This document shows positions 17,999-25,619 of a stretch of DNA of 64,000 nucleotides, one piece after another (positions within the stretch are counted from its first letter, which is position 1; each line of letters begins with the position of its first letter). Location: the NCBI RefSeq assembly GCF_021431925.1, contig NZ_CP090371.1:1054001-1118000 (forward strand), given 5' to 3'. Made by a program: the position numbers and the translations under genes. The notes beneath the pieces were generated by a model that was given only the letters and a program-made list of their open reading frames with translations, ran no database searches and had not been told where the DNA came from. The stretch is from Halobaculum sp. CBA1158. Lineage in GTDB: Archaea; Halobacteriota; Halobacteria; Halobacteriales; Haloferacaceae.

Positions 17999-19324
17999 TC
18001 AGTCGCCGCGCTCGACGGTCTCCACGTCGAACGCGACGCCTGTCCCCTCCAGCCGGTCGATCAGCGGCAGTCCGATCCCCGACGCCGGGGTGAGCACGCC
18101 GCCGTCGTACGGGGACTCGACGTCTCCCCGGGCGAGACACACCGCCGACTCGCCGAGCATCCGACAGGTGGAGCCGTATCCGGGGTCGCGGTCCCCGCGG
18201 ACCGTCGCCTCGACCGCGAACCCTCCGGGGTGGTCGTCGGACGCGCCCGTTCCGCGCAGGCGGACCGCGAAGGAACTGTCTTCGATAGTCTCCTCGTCGG
18301 GGCCGTCCCCCGGATCGGGGAAGACGTACCGGTCGAGGGCCCGCCGGAGCGGACCGATCGAGAGCGCACCCGCGAGCAGGCCCTGGCCGAGGGCGAGCGC
18401 GCCCGCGCGGACGGCACCGCCGACGCCGTCGCCGGTCGCGAGCGCCTCGCCGTACCGAAAGGCGTGGCCCCACGGGTGCTCGAGGAGCGCGTTCGAGCGG
18501 CTGACGACCGGCTCGTTGATCTGCGCCATGACGAACGGCGCGGTCCACGTGTCGAGGTCGCGGTCGTAGCCGACCCAGCGCTGGGGGCGGTCGGCCGGCG
18601 CGTCCCGACTCTCAGGGGGATCGAGCGGGCGCGGATCCGCGAGGATCCGGCGCACCTCGCGGTCCTCGTCGGCGGTCTCGTACAGCTCGACCATGCTGGC
18701 GATCGTGCCGCCGCTGAACGCGCCGCCGCGGATCGAGACCAGTCCGCGGACCTCCTCACACGGGGAGCCCAGGGTCTCCTCAGCGTGGGTCTGGAGCAGC
18801 AGCGTGCCGATGTCGCTCGGGACGGAGTCGAAGCCGCAGCCGTGGACGATCCGCGCGCCGGTCTCTCGGGCCCGTTCGTGGTGCTCGTCGATCGTCTGGC
18901 GCATCCAATGGACCTCGCCCGAGAGGTCGCAGTAGTCCGTTCCGTGCGCGACGCAGGCGGCGACCAACTCGGTGCCGTAGGTGGCGTAGGGACCGACGGT
19001 CGTACAGACGACGGCCGCGCGCTCTGCGATCGCGTCGAGGCTCCCCCGGTCGAACGCGTCGCCGACGAGGAGAGGGAGGTCGGCGAGGCCGTCGTCGCGG
19101 TCGGCGGCGTCGCGGTCCCCATCGTCGCGGCCGGCGTCGCCTCCTCGCTCCCCTGCGGCCACCTCGTCGCGGACGGCGGCGAGGCGCTCTCGGCTTCGAC
19201 CCGCGAGGGCCCAGTCGAGGTCGCTCGCGCCGTAGCGGTCGGCGAGGTAGTCCGCGACGAGGCGACCGGTGAACCCCGTGGCACCCCAGAGGACGATGTC
19301 GTACTCGCGGTCGTGATCGGGCAT
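17999..19324 (-). CDS. Saccharopine dehydrogenase family protein (putative trans-acting enoyl-reductase type)
   Basis: 441 residues. An N-terminal Rossmann fold (YDIVLWGATGFTGRLVADYLA) is followed by AGRSRERL and VVCTTVGPYATYGTELV, which match the saccharopine dehydrogenase-like NAD(P) oxidoreductases related to mycobacterial trans-acting enoyl reductase. GGAFSGGTIASM and the C-terminal YGSTCRMLGESAVCLA also fit. An acidic insertion interrupts the first half (~57-80). In archaea the substrate is unproven; an isoprenoid or acyl double bond is one possibility. It converges on sufD. Confidence 0.85.
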   Translation of the reverse strand: MPDHDREYDIVLWGATGFTGRLVADYLADRYGASDLDWALAGRSRERLAAVRDEVAAGERGGDAGRDDGDRDAADRDDGLADLPLLVGDAFDRGSLDAIAERAAVVCTTVGPYATYGTELVAACVAHGTDYCDLSGEVHWMRQTIDEHHERARETGARIVHGCGFDSVPSDIGTLLLQTHAEETLGSPCEEVRGLVSIRGGAFSGGTIASMVELYETADEDREVRRILADPRPLDPPESRDAPADRPQRWVGYDRDLDTWTAPFVMAQINEPVVSRSNALLEHPWGHAFRYGEALATGDGVGGAVRAGALALGQGLLAGALSIGPLRRALDRYVFPDPGDGPDEETIEDSSFAVRLRGTGASDDHPGGFAVEATVRGDRDPGYGSTCRMLGESAVCLARGDVESPYDGGVLTPASGIGLPLIDRLEGTGVAFDVETVERGD

Positions 19325-19394
19325 GGTGTCGTCTCGGAGAACGGTCGGTTCCGGTATCAGCGTTGCCGCCGACGCGTCGCGGGCCGGTCCCGGC

Positions 19395-20738
19395 TCAGTC
19401 GTCGCTGAACACCGCGGTTCGCCCGGCCGATCGACCCAGTCTGACCAGGGCGGGCAGCGCCGCCAGCGCGAGGAGGAACTCGCTGCCGCCGGCGACGACG
19501 AACGCGGCCGTGAACCCGAAGCGGGCGGCGACCGCGCCGCCGACGAGCGCGCCGGCCAGGAAGCCGAGACTGCCGGCGGCGTTGAACCCCGCGACGGCCG
19601 CGCCGCGACCGGTCGGTCCGCCGAGGTCGACGACGAGCGCGAGCGTCGCCGGGGCCATCAGCGCGCCGAGCACGCCGACGACGACCATCGTCGCGGCGAC
19701 GAGCGGCACGGTCGGCGCGAACCCGACGGCGACGACGACCAGCCCGAACACGGCCGACCCCGCGGCGACGGGGGCGACGCGGCCGACCCGGTCCGACAGC
19801 AGGCCGAACGGGTACTGAAGCAGCGCGAACGGCGCGAAGAAGGCCGCGAGCAACAGCCCGGTCGCGCCCGGTCCGAGGCCGAACTCCTGGCGGAAGTACA
19901 GCGTCCCGACGAGCGCGAAGAACCCCGCGTTGAGCCGGTCGACGAACGCGAAGGCGTACGGGACCGCCAGATCCCGTCGGTCACGCAGGCCCGCCAGCAG
20001 CGCGGCCAGTCCGCCGTGGTGTCGGTCGCCGTCGCCGGCGGCCTCGCCGTCTCGATCGCCCGGGTCGCCCGCGCGGCCGGGGACCCGATCCGGCGTCGCG
20101 AGCGCGCCGGCGGCGGCGACGGCCAGGAGGCCGCCGGCTGCGACGAGGGGGACGGTGGGACCGACCTCGAACAGCTGCCCTCCGAGCGGCGCGCCGGTCG
20201 CCGTGCCGAGACCGATGGCGATGCCGGCGACGCCCATGTTCCGGCCGTTGCCGCCGCCGCGGTCGGCGAGCGCGGAGATGGCGAGCGAGAGCGCCCCGAC
20301 GGTCATCGCGCCCTGAAGCCCGCGCACGAACAGGGCGAGCACGAAGGCCGTCGAGAGCACGAGCGGTCGGGCGAAGGGGAGCGGTACGACGAGCGCACCG
20401 GGGACCGTCTCGGGGGGTGCGACGACGGGTAGCGCCGCCAGCGCGAAGTAGCCGACAGCGCCGCCGGCGGCGGCGACTGATACCAGCCGGCGTCGCTCGC
20501 CGAGGCGGTCCGACACGGTGCCCCACGGCCCCGCGAAGACCACGAACGCGGCGAACTCCGCGGCGAGAAACAGCGTCGGCGCGGCGAATCCCCGGCCGCC
20601 GAGCACCTCGGATAGCAGGTCGACGCCGGGGTACACGAGCGTCTGCGCCAGGAGGACCGCGTACACGACGAGCGCCAGCGCGATCCGGTCGCGCCGGTCG
20701 TCGGTCTGCCCGCCTCCGGCGTCGCCCGCGTCTGTCAT
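19395..20738 (-). CDS. MFS transporter
   Basis: 447 residues with about twelve hydrophobic helices, WGTVSDRLGERRRL as the cytoplasmic loop 2-3 motif, and LLSDRVGRVAPVA as its pseudo-repeat in the second half. A charged loop (~220-250, RAGDPGDRDGEAAGDGDRHH) separates the halves. The fold is a drug:proton-antiporter-like major facilitator. The substrate is not visible. It lies 70 bp upstream of the saccharopine-dehydrogenase-like gene on the same strand and could be co-transcribed. Confidence 0.9.
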   Translation of the reverse strand: MTDAGDAGGGQTDDRRDRIALALVVYAVLLAQTLVYPGVDLLSEVLGGRGFAAPTLFLAAEFAAFVVFAGPWGTVSDRLGERRRLVSVAAAGGAVGYFALAALPVVAPPETVPGALVVPLPFARPLVLSTAFVLALFVRGLQGAMTVGALSLAISALADRGGGNGRNMGVAGIAIGLGTATGAPLGGQLFEVGPTVPLVAAGGLLAVAAAGALATPDRVPGRAGDPGDRDGEAAGDGDRHHGGLAALLAGLRDRRDLAVPYAFAFVDRLNAGFFALVGTLYFRQEFGLGPGATGLLLAAFFAPFALLQYPFGLLSDRVGRVAPVAAGSAVFGLVVVAVGFAPTVPLVAATMVVVGVLGALMAPATLALVVDLGGPTGRGAAVAGFNAAGSLGFLAGALVGGAVAARFGFTAAFVVAGGSEFLLALAALPALVRLGRSAGRTAVFSDD

Positions 20739-20828
20739 CGGCAGCCCTTGGACCGGGGGTGGCTTGAGCGTTCGGCGTCGGGACGCCGAGGGGAAGGCTT
20801 ACGGTCGCCGTCGTCCGAACATTCGTCG

Positions 20829-20891
20829 ATGAACGTCGAACCGTGCGACGACCGGTCCGTCGACCCCGATCGCGGCGGTGATCGCCGATGA
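20829..20891 (+). CDS. Possible 20-residue leader peptide upstream of the ferritin-like gene
   Basis: The ATG at 20829 opens 20 codons (MNVEPCDDRSVDPDRGGDRR) and its TGA overlaps the ATG at 20888 in an ATGA junction. A weak TATA-like sequence at about 20796-20801 would start a transcript near 20826, making this the first AUG. The composition is ordinary haloarchaeal and no family is known. It may be chance; the coupling geometry is the only support. Confidence 0.25.
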   Translation: MNVEPCDDRSVDPDRGGDRR

Positions 20892-21373
20892 GCGTCGGGC
20901 AGCGGGTCGCGTCCGACCACCAGCTCGCGCGCCTGCTCCAGATCGGCGTCGTGCTGGAGGAGGTGGTCGAGGCGCGATCGACCCGTCACCATCGGGAACT
21001 GGACGGCGCGTTCGACGCCGAGATCGAGGCGTTGCTGACGGGGGCGGCCGAGGAGTCGGCCGACCACCGCCGACGGCTGGAGGAACTCATCGACGAACTG
21101 GACGCGGATTCCGTCTCCTACGAGGAGATCGAAGCGCTCGTCGAGGCGCAGTACGGACAGACGAAGCCCGAGGACTTCGACGGGCTGTTGTACGACCAGC
21201 TGTGTAACGAGGAGACCGCGTACAAGTTCTACGACGACCTCATCGCGGCGATCGAGGGGAGCGATTCGGAGTTCTCCGTCGACCGCGAGCGGGTGCTCGA
21301 GACGCTTCGAGGCATCCGCGCCGAGGAGGCCGAGGGCGTCGAGGAGATCACCGGAATCATGGAGCGCCGATAA
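20888..21373 (+). CDS. Ferritin-like (rubrerythrin-type) diiron domain protein
   Basis: 161 residues, nearly all helical. Carboxylate/His patterns suit a four-helix diiron fold: GVVLEEVVEARSTRHHREL, EESADHRRRLEEL, LCNEETAYKFYDDL and EEAEGVEEI. There is no C-terminal rubredoxin domain. It ends 2 bp before a DtxR-family regulator, so the two form an operon that fits iron storage, peroxide handling or iron sensing. The exact chemistry is inferred from the fold pattern. Confidence 0.78.
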   Translation: MSVGQRVASDHQLARLLQIGVVLEEVVEARSTRHHRELDGAFDAEIEALLTGAAEESADHRRRLEELIDELDADSVSYEEIEALVEAQYGQTKPEDFDGLLYDQLCNEETAYKFYDDLIAAIEGSDSEFSVDRERVLETLRGIRAEEAEGVEEITGIMERR

Positions 21374-21375
21374 CG

Positions 21376-21813
21376 ATGAACACCGCAGATCAGTACCTGA
21401 AGGCCATCTATCTGGTACAGGAGATGGAGGACGGCCCCGCCTCGACCGGCGCGGTCGCCGACGGCCTCGACGTGAGCCCCGCCTCCGCCAACGAGATGAT
21501 CGGCAAACTCGAGGAGCGCGGGCTCGCCGAACACGAGAAGTACAAGGGCGTCTCGCTGACGGACGAGGGGATCGTTCGGGCGCGTGAGGCGCTCTCGAAC
21601 TACTGCATCATCGAGCGCTTCCTCGCGAACGTCCTGGAGGTCGAGGAGTTCCGCGCGGAGGCGCGCTCGCTCGAGGCGGTCATCGACGACACCGTCGCCG
21701 AACGCCTCGACACGATCATCGATCGCTCCTCGGAGTGCCCCGACTGCTTCGACGCCGAGACGGACGCCTGCGAGTTCCTCGCCGAGGCCGAGCCCGAGAA
21801 CCTGGCCGACTGA
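21376..21813 (+). CDS. DtxR family metal-dependent transcriptional regulator (SirR/Idr-like)
   Basis: 145 residues. The N-terminal winged helix is MNTADQYLKAIYLVQEMEDG, then TGAVADGLDVSPASANEMIGKLEERGLAEHEKYKGVSLTDEG in family order. A metal-binding/dimerisation domain follows (NYCIIERFLANVLEVEEFRAEA), with a Cys-rich tail (SSECPDCFDAETDAC). Such haloarchaeal proteins repress iron or manganese uptake genes when metal is plentiful. The pairing with a ferritin-like gene 2 bp upstream supports an iron role. Confidence 0.93.
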   Translation: MNTADQYLKAIYLVQEMEDGPASTGAVADGLDVSPASANEMIGKLEERGLAEHEKYKGVSLTDEGIVRAREALSNYCIIERFLANVLEVEEFRAEARSLEAVIDDTVAERLDTIIDRSSECPDCFDAETDACEFLAEAEPENLAD

Positions 21814-21951
21814 GGACCGCGGCGATCACGCCGAAGTCTTGGGATTCTCTGACACGCCCACGGCCGTCGTCACCGTCGCCACGGCCGCCGTAACTGTCTC
21901 CTGTGGGAAGGTCGGCGGTGTTAAGTGACGGGAGTCGGTAGAACGGTCCGA

Positions 21952-22101
21952 ATGGGTGTTGGTGTGGCCAGTCGGCTCCGATCGCTCGTGGGGGCGAGCG
22001 AGGACCGACACGACTTCGAGTGTACGGCCTGCGGGTTCGGCTTCGACGCGAACAGACAGCAATGTCCGGAGTGCGGGGGGTTCGACATCCGTCGGGCGTA
22101 G
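21952..22101 (+). CDS. 49-residue zinc-ribbon microprotein
   Basis: The ATG at 21952 opens 49 codons to TAG at 22099. The protein has a short basic N terminus (MGVGVASRLRSLVG) and two CxxC knuckles, ECTACGFGFD and QCPECGGFDI, about 14 residues apart, a rubredoxin-like zinc ribbon. TTAAGT at about 21921-21926 lies at leaderless promoter distance. Such single-ribbon proteins are common in haloarchaea, with unknown roles in RNA, protein or DNA binding. Confidence 0.75.
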   Translation: MGVGVASRLRSLVGASEDRHDFECTACGFGFDANRQQCPECGGFDIRRA

Positions 22102-22185
22102 CTCACCCCGGCGACGACCGCGACCGATCGGCGGTCCAGAAAGCAACTCTATTGTACGGCGGTCCAGTAGTAGTAGTAGACGCGC

Positions 22186-22289
22186 AGTCCCGTGGTGTAG
22201 TGGCCAATCATGAGGGCCTTTGGACGCGATCCGGCTCTGCCGGTTGCGGGAGACAGCCTTCGACGGCGGTTCGAATCCGCCCGGGACTA
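22186..22289 (+). tRNA. tRNA-Gln (anticodon UUG) with a 31-nt intron
   Basis: The acceptor AGTCCCG (22186-22192) pairs with CGGGACT (22282-22288), with discriminator A at 22289. The D arm is GTG...CAT. The anticodon stem AGGGC/GCCTT encloses CTTTGG + A with TTG at positions 34-36. The T arm GGCGG-TTCGAAT-CCGCC is perfect. The intron at 22224-22254 sits between positions 37 and 38, the canonical archaeal site. Haloferax tRNA-Gln carries a similar 31-nt intron, as I recall. Confidence 0.93.
22224..22254 (+). other. Archaeal tRNA intron in tRNA-Gln
   Basis: 31 nt between tRNA positions 37 and 38. An internal CCGGCTCTGCCGG hairpin can form, as expected for a bulge-helix-bulge substrate of the splicing endonuclease EndA. 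Confidence 0.85.
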
Positions 22290-22364
22290 TTCTGTCCGAG
22301 CGAAGCGAGGACGAATAGGCGCTCGGCGGATTCGAAGCAGGGAACGGAGCGAAGCGGAGTGACC

Positions 22365-22390
22365 GCGGTTCGAATCCGCCCGGGACTATT
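22365..22390 (+). repeat. Duplicated 3' end of tRNA-Gln (attachment-site scar)
   Basis: Bases 22365-22390 repeat exactly 22266-22291, i.e. the T arm, the 3' acceptor strand, the discriminator and two following T's. Similarity continues on both sides (GAC before, GTCCGAG after). No 5' half exists, so this is not a second tRNA. tRNA 3' ends are standard integrase targets, so it is best read as one arm of an att pair left by an integrated element, with about 73 bp between the arms. Confidence 0.75.
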
Positions 22391-22513
22391 TTCGTCCGAG
22401 AAAACTGCCCGATTGAAGAGACTTCCACCCCGGATCGAGGAAGCCCAGACGTCCGGGACGGGGTAGAAGAGTTCGCCGGCGACGTTTTCACGCCGCGTTC
22501 CCTGCGACCGACC

Positions 22514-22816
22514 GTGACGCTCACCGTTCACGACATTCGCAACGGAATCCGGGGCGGCGTCGGTCGGTTCAAGCGCGAGACGACCGCGACGTTCACCAAG
22601 GAGGAGTTGGCGGCGCTGGGGGACGCGCTCGACGTTCCCCCGTCCCGGCGGTCGACGAACGAGGCGACGCGCGCGGCCGTCAGGGTCGCCGTCGGACTGG
22701 CCGAGTCGACCGACGAGGCCGACACGGGGAGCTTCTCGAAGCCGGAACTGGAGGCGATCGCCGACGCGCTCGGTGTCGAGCCCGTCGAGGGCGACGAGCC
22801 GGACCCGCTGTACTGA
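22514..22816 (+). CDS. Conserved hypothetical protein with two similar helical segments
   Basis: 100 residues from a GTG. Two related segments are visible: FTKEELAALGDALDVPP (~27-43) and FSKPELEAIADALGVEP (~75-91), so the protein looks like an internal duplication of a short helix-turn-helix-like or SAP-like unit. Between them lies STNEATRAAVRVAVGLAE. I know no function. It is the first gene after the tRNA-Gln scar but has normal local codon use, so it is not obviously mobile. Confidence 0.7.
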   Translation: MTLTVHDIRNGIRGGVGRFKRETTATFTKEELAALGDALDVPPSRRSTNEATRAAVRVAVGLAESTDEADTGSFSKPELEAIADALGVEPVEGDEPDPLY

Positions 22817-22822
22817 CCGCGA

Positions 22823-22906
22823 TTAGATGAACGAGACGGCGTACGCCAGCGACGAAAATACCATCAGGCCGACGAGCACGAGCGCGAGCACCTGTTGACG
22901 GTCCAT
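22823..22906 (-). CDS. 27-residue single-helix membrane microprotein
   Basis: The ATG at 22906 opens 27 codons to TAA at 22823. After MDRQQ comes one hydrophobic helix, VLALVLVGLMVFSSLAYAVS, ending FI. I recall very similar tiny 'MDRRQ + one helix' proteins in many haloarchaeal genomes. Function unknown. Confidence 0.55.
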   Translation of the reverse strand: MDRQQVLALVLVGLMVFSSLAYAVSFI

Positions 22907-22955
22907 GCCGCACACGCCGGTCCGAGGGATCAAACCTCCTTCGGTCGACGCGCGC

Positions 22956-23084
22956 TCACAGACTGAACAGCAGGTACGGGACGCCGAACAGCAGGAGCGT
23001 CATGACCGCGAGGATCGCGCCGTAGCCGGCGGCGGTGCCGACGGCCGCTCGGAACGACTCGTGTGTCACCGCGTCGAGGTCCAT
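22956..23084 (-). CDS. 42-residue membrane microprotein
   Basis: The ATG at 23084 opens 42 codons to TGA at 22956. An amphipathic start (MDLDAVTHESFRAAVGTA) precedes a hydrophobic C-terminal half (AILAVMTLLLFGVPYLLFSL). It is divergent from nth, 105 bp away, and in line with the 27-residue microprotein downstream. Function unknown. Confidence 0.55.
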   Translation of the reverse strand: MDLDAVTHESFRAAVGTAAGYGAILAVMTLLLFGVPYLLFSL

Positions 23085-23189
23085 ACCCGAGGCTCCGGCG
23101 GCGCGCACAAAACCGTTCCCCTCGTCGCCCGCGCGGTCGGGCGACCCCGCGTTCGATCCGTTCAAGCCGCCGGCAGCGCACGAACGCGT

Positions 23190-23873
23190 ATGGGAACGCC
23201 GCTCGACTCGCGCGAGGCGCAGGTCGCGGAGGTGCTCGACAGGCTCTACGAGGAGTACCCCGACACGGACATCTCGCTGAACTTCTCGACGGAACTGGAG
23301 CTGCTGGTCGCGGTCGTCCTCTCGGCTCAATGTACCGACGAACGCGTCAACGACGTGTGCGAGGACCTCTTTGGGAAGTACCGGTCCGCGCAGGACTACG
23401 CCGAGGCCAGCGAGGACGAACTCGCCGACGACATCTACGGGATCACCTACCACAACAGCAAGGCGGGGTACCTGAAGGGTATCGGCGAGACCCTCGTCGC
23501 CGAGCACGACGGGGAGGTGCCCGACACCATGTCGGCGCTGCGGGACCTCCCGGGCGTCGGCCGCAAGACGGCGAACGTGGTGCTTCAGCACGCCCACGAC
23601 GTGACCGAAGGGATCGTCGTCGACACGCACGTCCAGCGCATCTCGCGGCGGCTCGGACTCACCACCGAGGAGCGCCCCGAGGCGATCGAGTCCGACCTGA
23701 TGGCCGTCGTCCCCGAGGACGACTGGCGGATGTTCACCCACCTGTTCATCAGCCACGGTCGAGCGACGTGCACGGCCCAGAACCCGGAGTGCGACGACTG
23801 CGTGCTCGCGGACGTCTGTCCGTCCGAACGCGGCGACGCCGCCGTCGATCTTGCCAGCGACGAGGCGTGGTGA
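23190..23873 (+). CDS. nth: Endonuclease III (DNA N-glycosylase/AP lyase)
   Basis: 227 residues. The helix-hairpin-helix LPGVGRKTANVVLQ is followed by the catalytic Asp region GIVVDTHVQRISRRLGL and ends with the [4Fe-4S] ligands C-x6-C-x2-C-x5-C (CTAQNPECDDCVLADVC). It removes oxidised pyrimidines in base excision repair. The ATG at 23190 was chosen because TTCAAG lies ~26 nt upstream (leaderless); the preceding in-frame codons overlap an opposite-strand microprotein. Confidence 0.96.
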   Translation: MGTPLDSREAQVAEVLDRLYEEYPDTDISLNFSTELELLVAVVLSAQCTDERVNDVCEDLFGKYRSAQDYAEASEDELADDIYGITYHNSKAGYLKGIGETLVAEHDGEVPDTMSALRDLPGVGRKTANVVLQHAHDVTEGIVVDTHVQRISRRLGLTTEERPEAIESDLMAVVPEDDWRMFTHLFISHGRATCTAQNPECDDCVLADVCPSERGDAAVDLASDEAW

Positions 23874-23931
23874 CGGCCGGGACCCGGGCCGGAACCGTCA
23901 CGCCGTCACGCCGTCCGACCGTTCGACCGCC

Positions 23932-24417
23932 TCACGCGACGTACAGCCCGTAGTAGCGGTACACGCCGACGACGTACGCGAGCAGCCAGAACAGCACGTA
24001 GCCGAACACGCCGATCCGGAGGCGGCCCCGCCACGCACCCATGTTCTCGTGGAGGTCGTTCAGGCTCGTGTCCGGGTCGTTCACCTCGTAGAGGTCCGCG
24101 TCGCGCTTGACCTGGAAGATGCGGACGATCCCGGTGAGGCCGAACGCGAGCAGCGCGTACGCCTGTAGCCCGAGAAACGCGTGGAGCGCGGCGACCCCGC
24201 CGAACTGGTCGAACAGGCGGGGGATCATCCAGCCGACCACCGGAACCGTGTTGAGCACGAGGCCGGGCAGGATGACCCAGAGGTGACGCACCAGGCGGTC
24301 CCAGGTCACGTGGTCCTGGTCGCGCCCGACCATGATCCACGCGCCGTACAGGTAAAACGGGAAGCTCGCCGTCACCATCGCACCCGCGACCGTCGCCACC
24401 GTTCCCGCCGAGTACAT
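23932..24417 (-). CDS. Four-helix membrane protein beside the cytochrome b cluster (DUF7321-like)
   Basis: 161 residues with about four hydrophobic helices: VATVAGAMVTASFPFYLYGA, LWVILPGLVLNTVPVVGWM, AFLGLQAYALLAFGLTGIV and VFGYVLFWLLAYVVGVYRYY. Several His residues sit in or near them (HLWV, LHAFLG). I recall such a protein next to haloarchaeal bc-complex genes (DUF7321). It is divergent from the cluster, so its role in electron transport is inferred from location. Confidence 0.72.
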   Translation of the reverse strand: MYSAGTVATVAGAMVTASFPFYLYGAWIMVGRDQDHVTWDRLVRHLWVILPGLVLNTVPVVGWMIPRLFDQFGGVAALHAFLGLQAYALLAFGLTGIVRIFQVKRDADLYEVNDPDTSLNDLHENMGAWRGRLRIGVFGYVLFWLLAYVVGVYRYYGLYVA

Positions 24418-24602
24418 CCGATCCCAGTTCCGGACGGCGTGTCCCTAAGCCCTCCGGACGACGTGTGCCCGATTTCCCCGGACGACGTGGCCCGATCTCT
24501 CGGGGCGGTGACCCACCGGACCGAACCCTCGGAGGGGGCCGCGCTGTCCCCCTCCGTCCCACGCCGCGGCGCTTATGCGGCTCGGGCCCCGACTTCGAGA
24601 GG

Positions 24603-25544
24603 ATGACCGACGCCTCGGACGAGCAGTCCGCCGAGCGGGTCGCGACGGCGTCGTCGCCCTCGGATCCGGCCGGCGACGACGAGTCGATCGAGGCGCTGCG
24701 CGCGGAAGTCGAGGAGAAGTACGACTTCGACAACTTCCGCCCGGCGGACATGGCCGAGATGACGGCCGCCGAGTGGGAGGCGGCGTTCGACCCGGACACG
24801 TGGATCACCGGTCGAGACCTTCTCGACCGCGTCGAGAAGGACCTCCGCAACCAGATCGCCTCGCGTGAGGTGTTCGCGGTGCTGGAGCGGCGCTCGGACC
24901 CCCCCTCGGTGGTCGCCTACTCTGACGAGGGCTGGGCGGTCGTCTACGGCGACGGCAGCGTCGAGGGCGAGGGGACCGTGCTTCGCGACGTGAAGCCGAC
25001 GGTCGCGCTGTGTTCGATGGACTCCTACGAGGTCCGTGAGCCCCCCGAGGAGTACGAACTGCCGACGCCCGAGGAGGTGAAGTCTGGAACGGGCGAGTTC
25101 GGGAACCTCATGATACAGACGGTCGCCGGGATGCAGATCCTCGGCGGGCTCGTGCTCGGTGCGGTGTGGCTGGTGAGCGTGCTCTCGCGCGGGCCGGTGA
25201 CGTGGGTTCCCCTGCTCCCCGACTTCTCCGTGACGACGATCGCCGCGCCCGTCGCCGCGCTCTTCTTCCTGTTCATCGGCGTGTTCCTGTTCGCGGTCGT
25301 CGCGAACGCGCGTCTGTCCGACAGATTCCGCGCCGAGGAGTACCGCGACCGGCTCCGGGCCGCGGGGATCACGGAGGGGGGCGACGCCGAGTTCGTCCCC
25401 TTCGAGGAGGTGGCCGAGGAGGCGCTGGCGGCCGCCCGCGGCGAGGAGCCGTCGCGGCGGGACACCTCCGTTCCGCCGAGCGAGGGTTCGGGAGCAGTCG
25501 GCCCGCCCGACCGTGGCGACGGACGCGACGAAACCGGCGGCTAG
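24603..25544 (+). CDS. Membrane protein of the cytochrome b cluster (DUF7319-like)
   Basis: 313 residues. A soluble N-terminal domain (~35-165; YDFDNFRPADMAEMTAAEWE, then AVLERRSDPPSVVAYSDEGW and CSMDSYEVREPPEEYELP) is followed by two membrane helices (~180-200 and ~215-240). A charged tail ends in low complexity. A CGCTTATGCG promoter-like sequence sits ~30 nt before the ATG. It heads the same-strand run halocyanin-cytb, so it is probably an accessory or assembly subunit; the DUF number is a recollection. Confidence 0.75.
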   Translation: MTDASDEQSAERVATASSPSDPAGDDESIEALRAEVEEKYDFDNFRPADMAEMTAAEWEAAFDPDTWITGRDLLDRVEKDLRNQIASREVFAVLERRSDPPSVVAYSDEGWAVVYGDGSVEGEGTVLRDVKPTVALCSMDSYEVREPPEEYELPTPEEVKSGTGEFGNLMIQTVAGMQILGGLVLGAVWLVSVLSRGPVTWVPLLPDFSVTTIAAPVAALFFLFIGVFLFAVVANARLSDRFRAEEYRDRLRAAGITEGGDAEFVPFEEVAEEALAAARGEEPSRRDTSVPPSEGSGAVGPPDRGDGRDETGG

Positions 25545-25585
25545 GGGCCGCTCCGTGGGGCCTCGGGGGCGGTGAGGTCGGTGGG

Positions 25586-25592
25586 TTTATGC
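25586..25592 (+). promoter_or_regulatory. TATA-like box before the halocyanin gene
   Basis: GGGTTTATGC lies about 30 nt before the ATG at 25620 and suggests that the halocyanin-cytochrome b genes have their own promoter. Confidence 0.45.
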
Positions 25593-25619
25593 GCGCCGAA
25601 CCCCGAGACTGATCCACCG

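Noticed and set aside
22361-22400. Second tRNA gene
   Set aside because: Only the T arm and 3' acceptor strand are present; there is no D arm or anticodon arm upstream.
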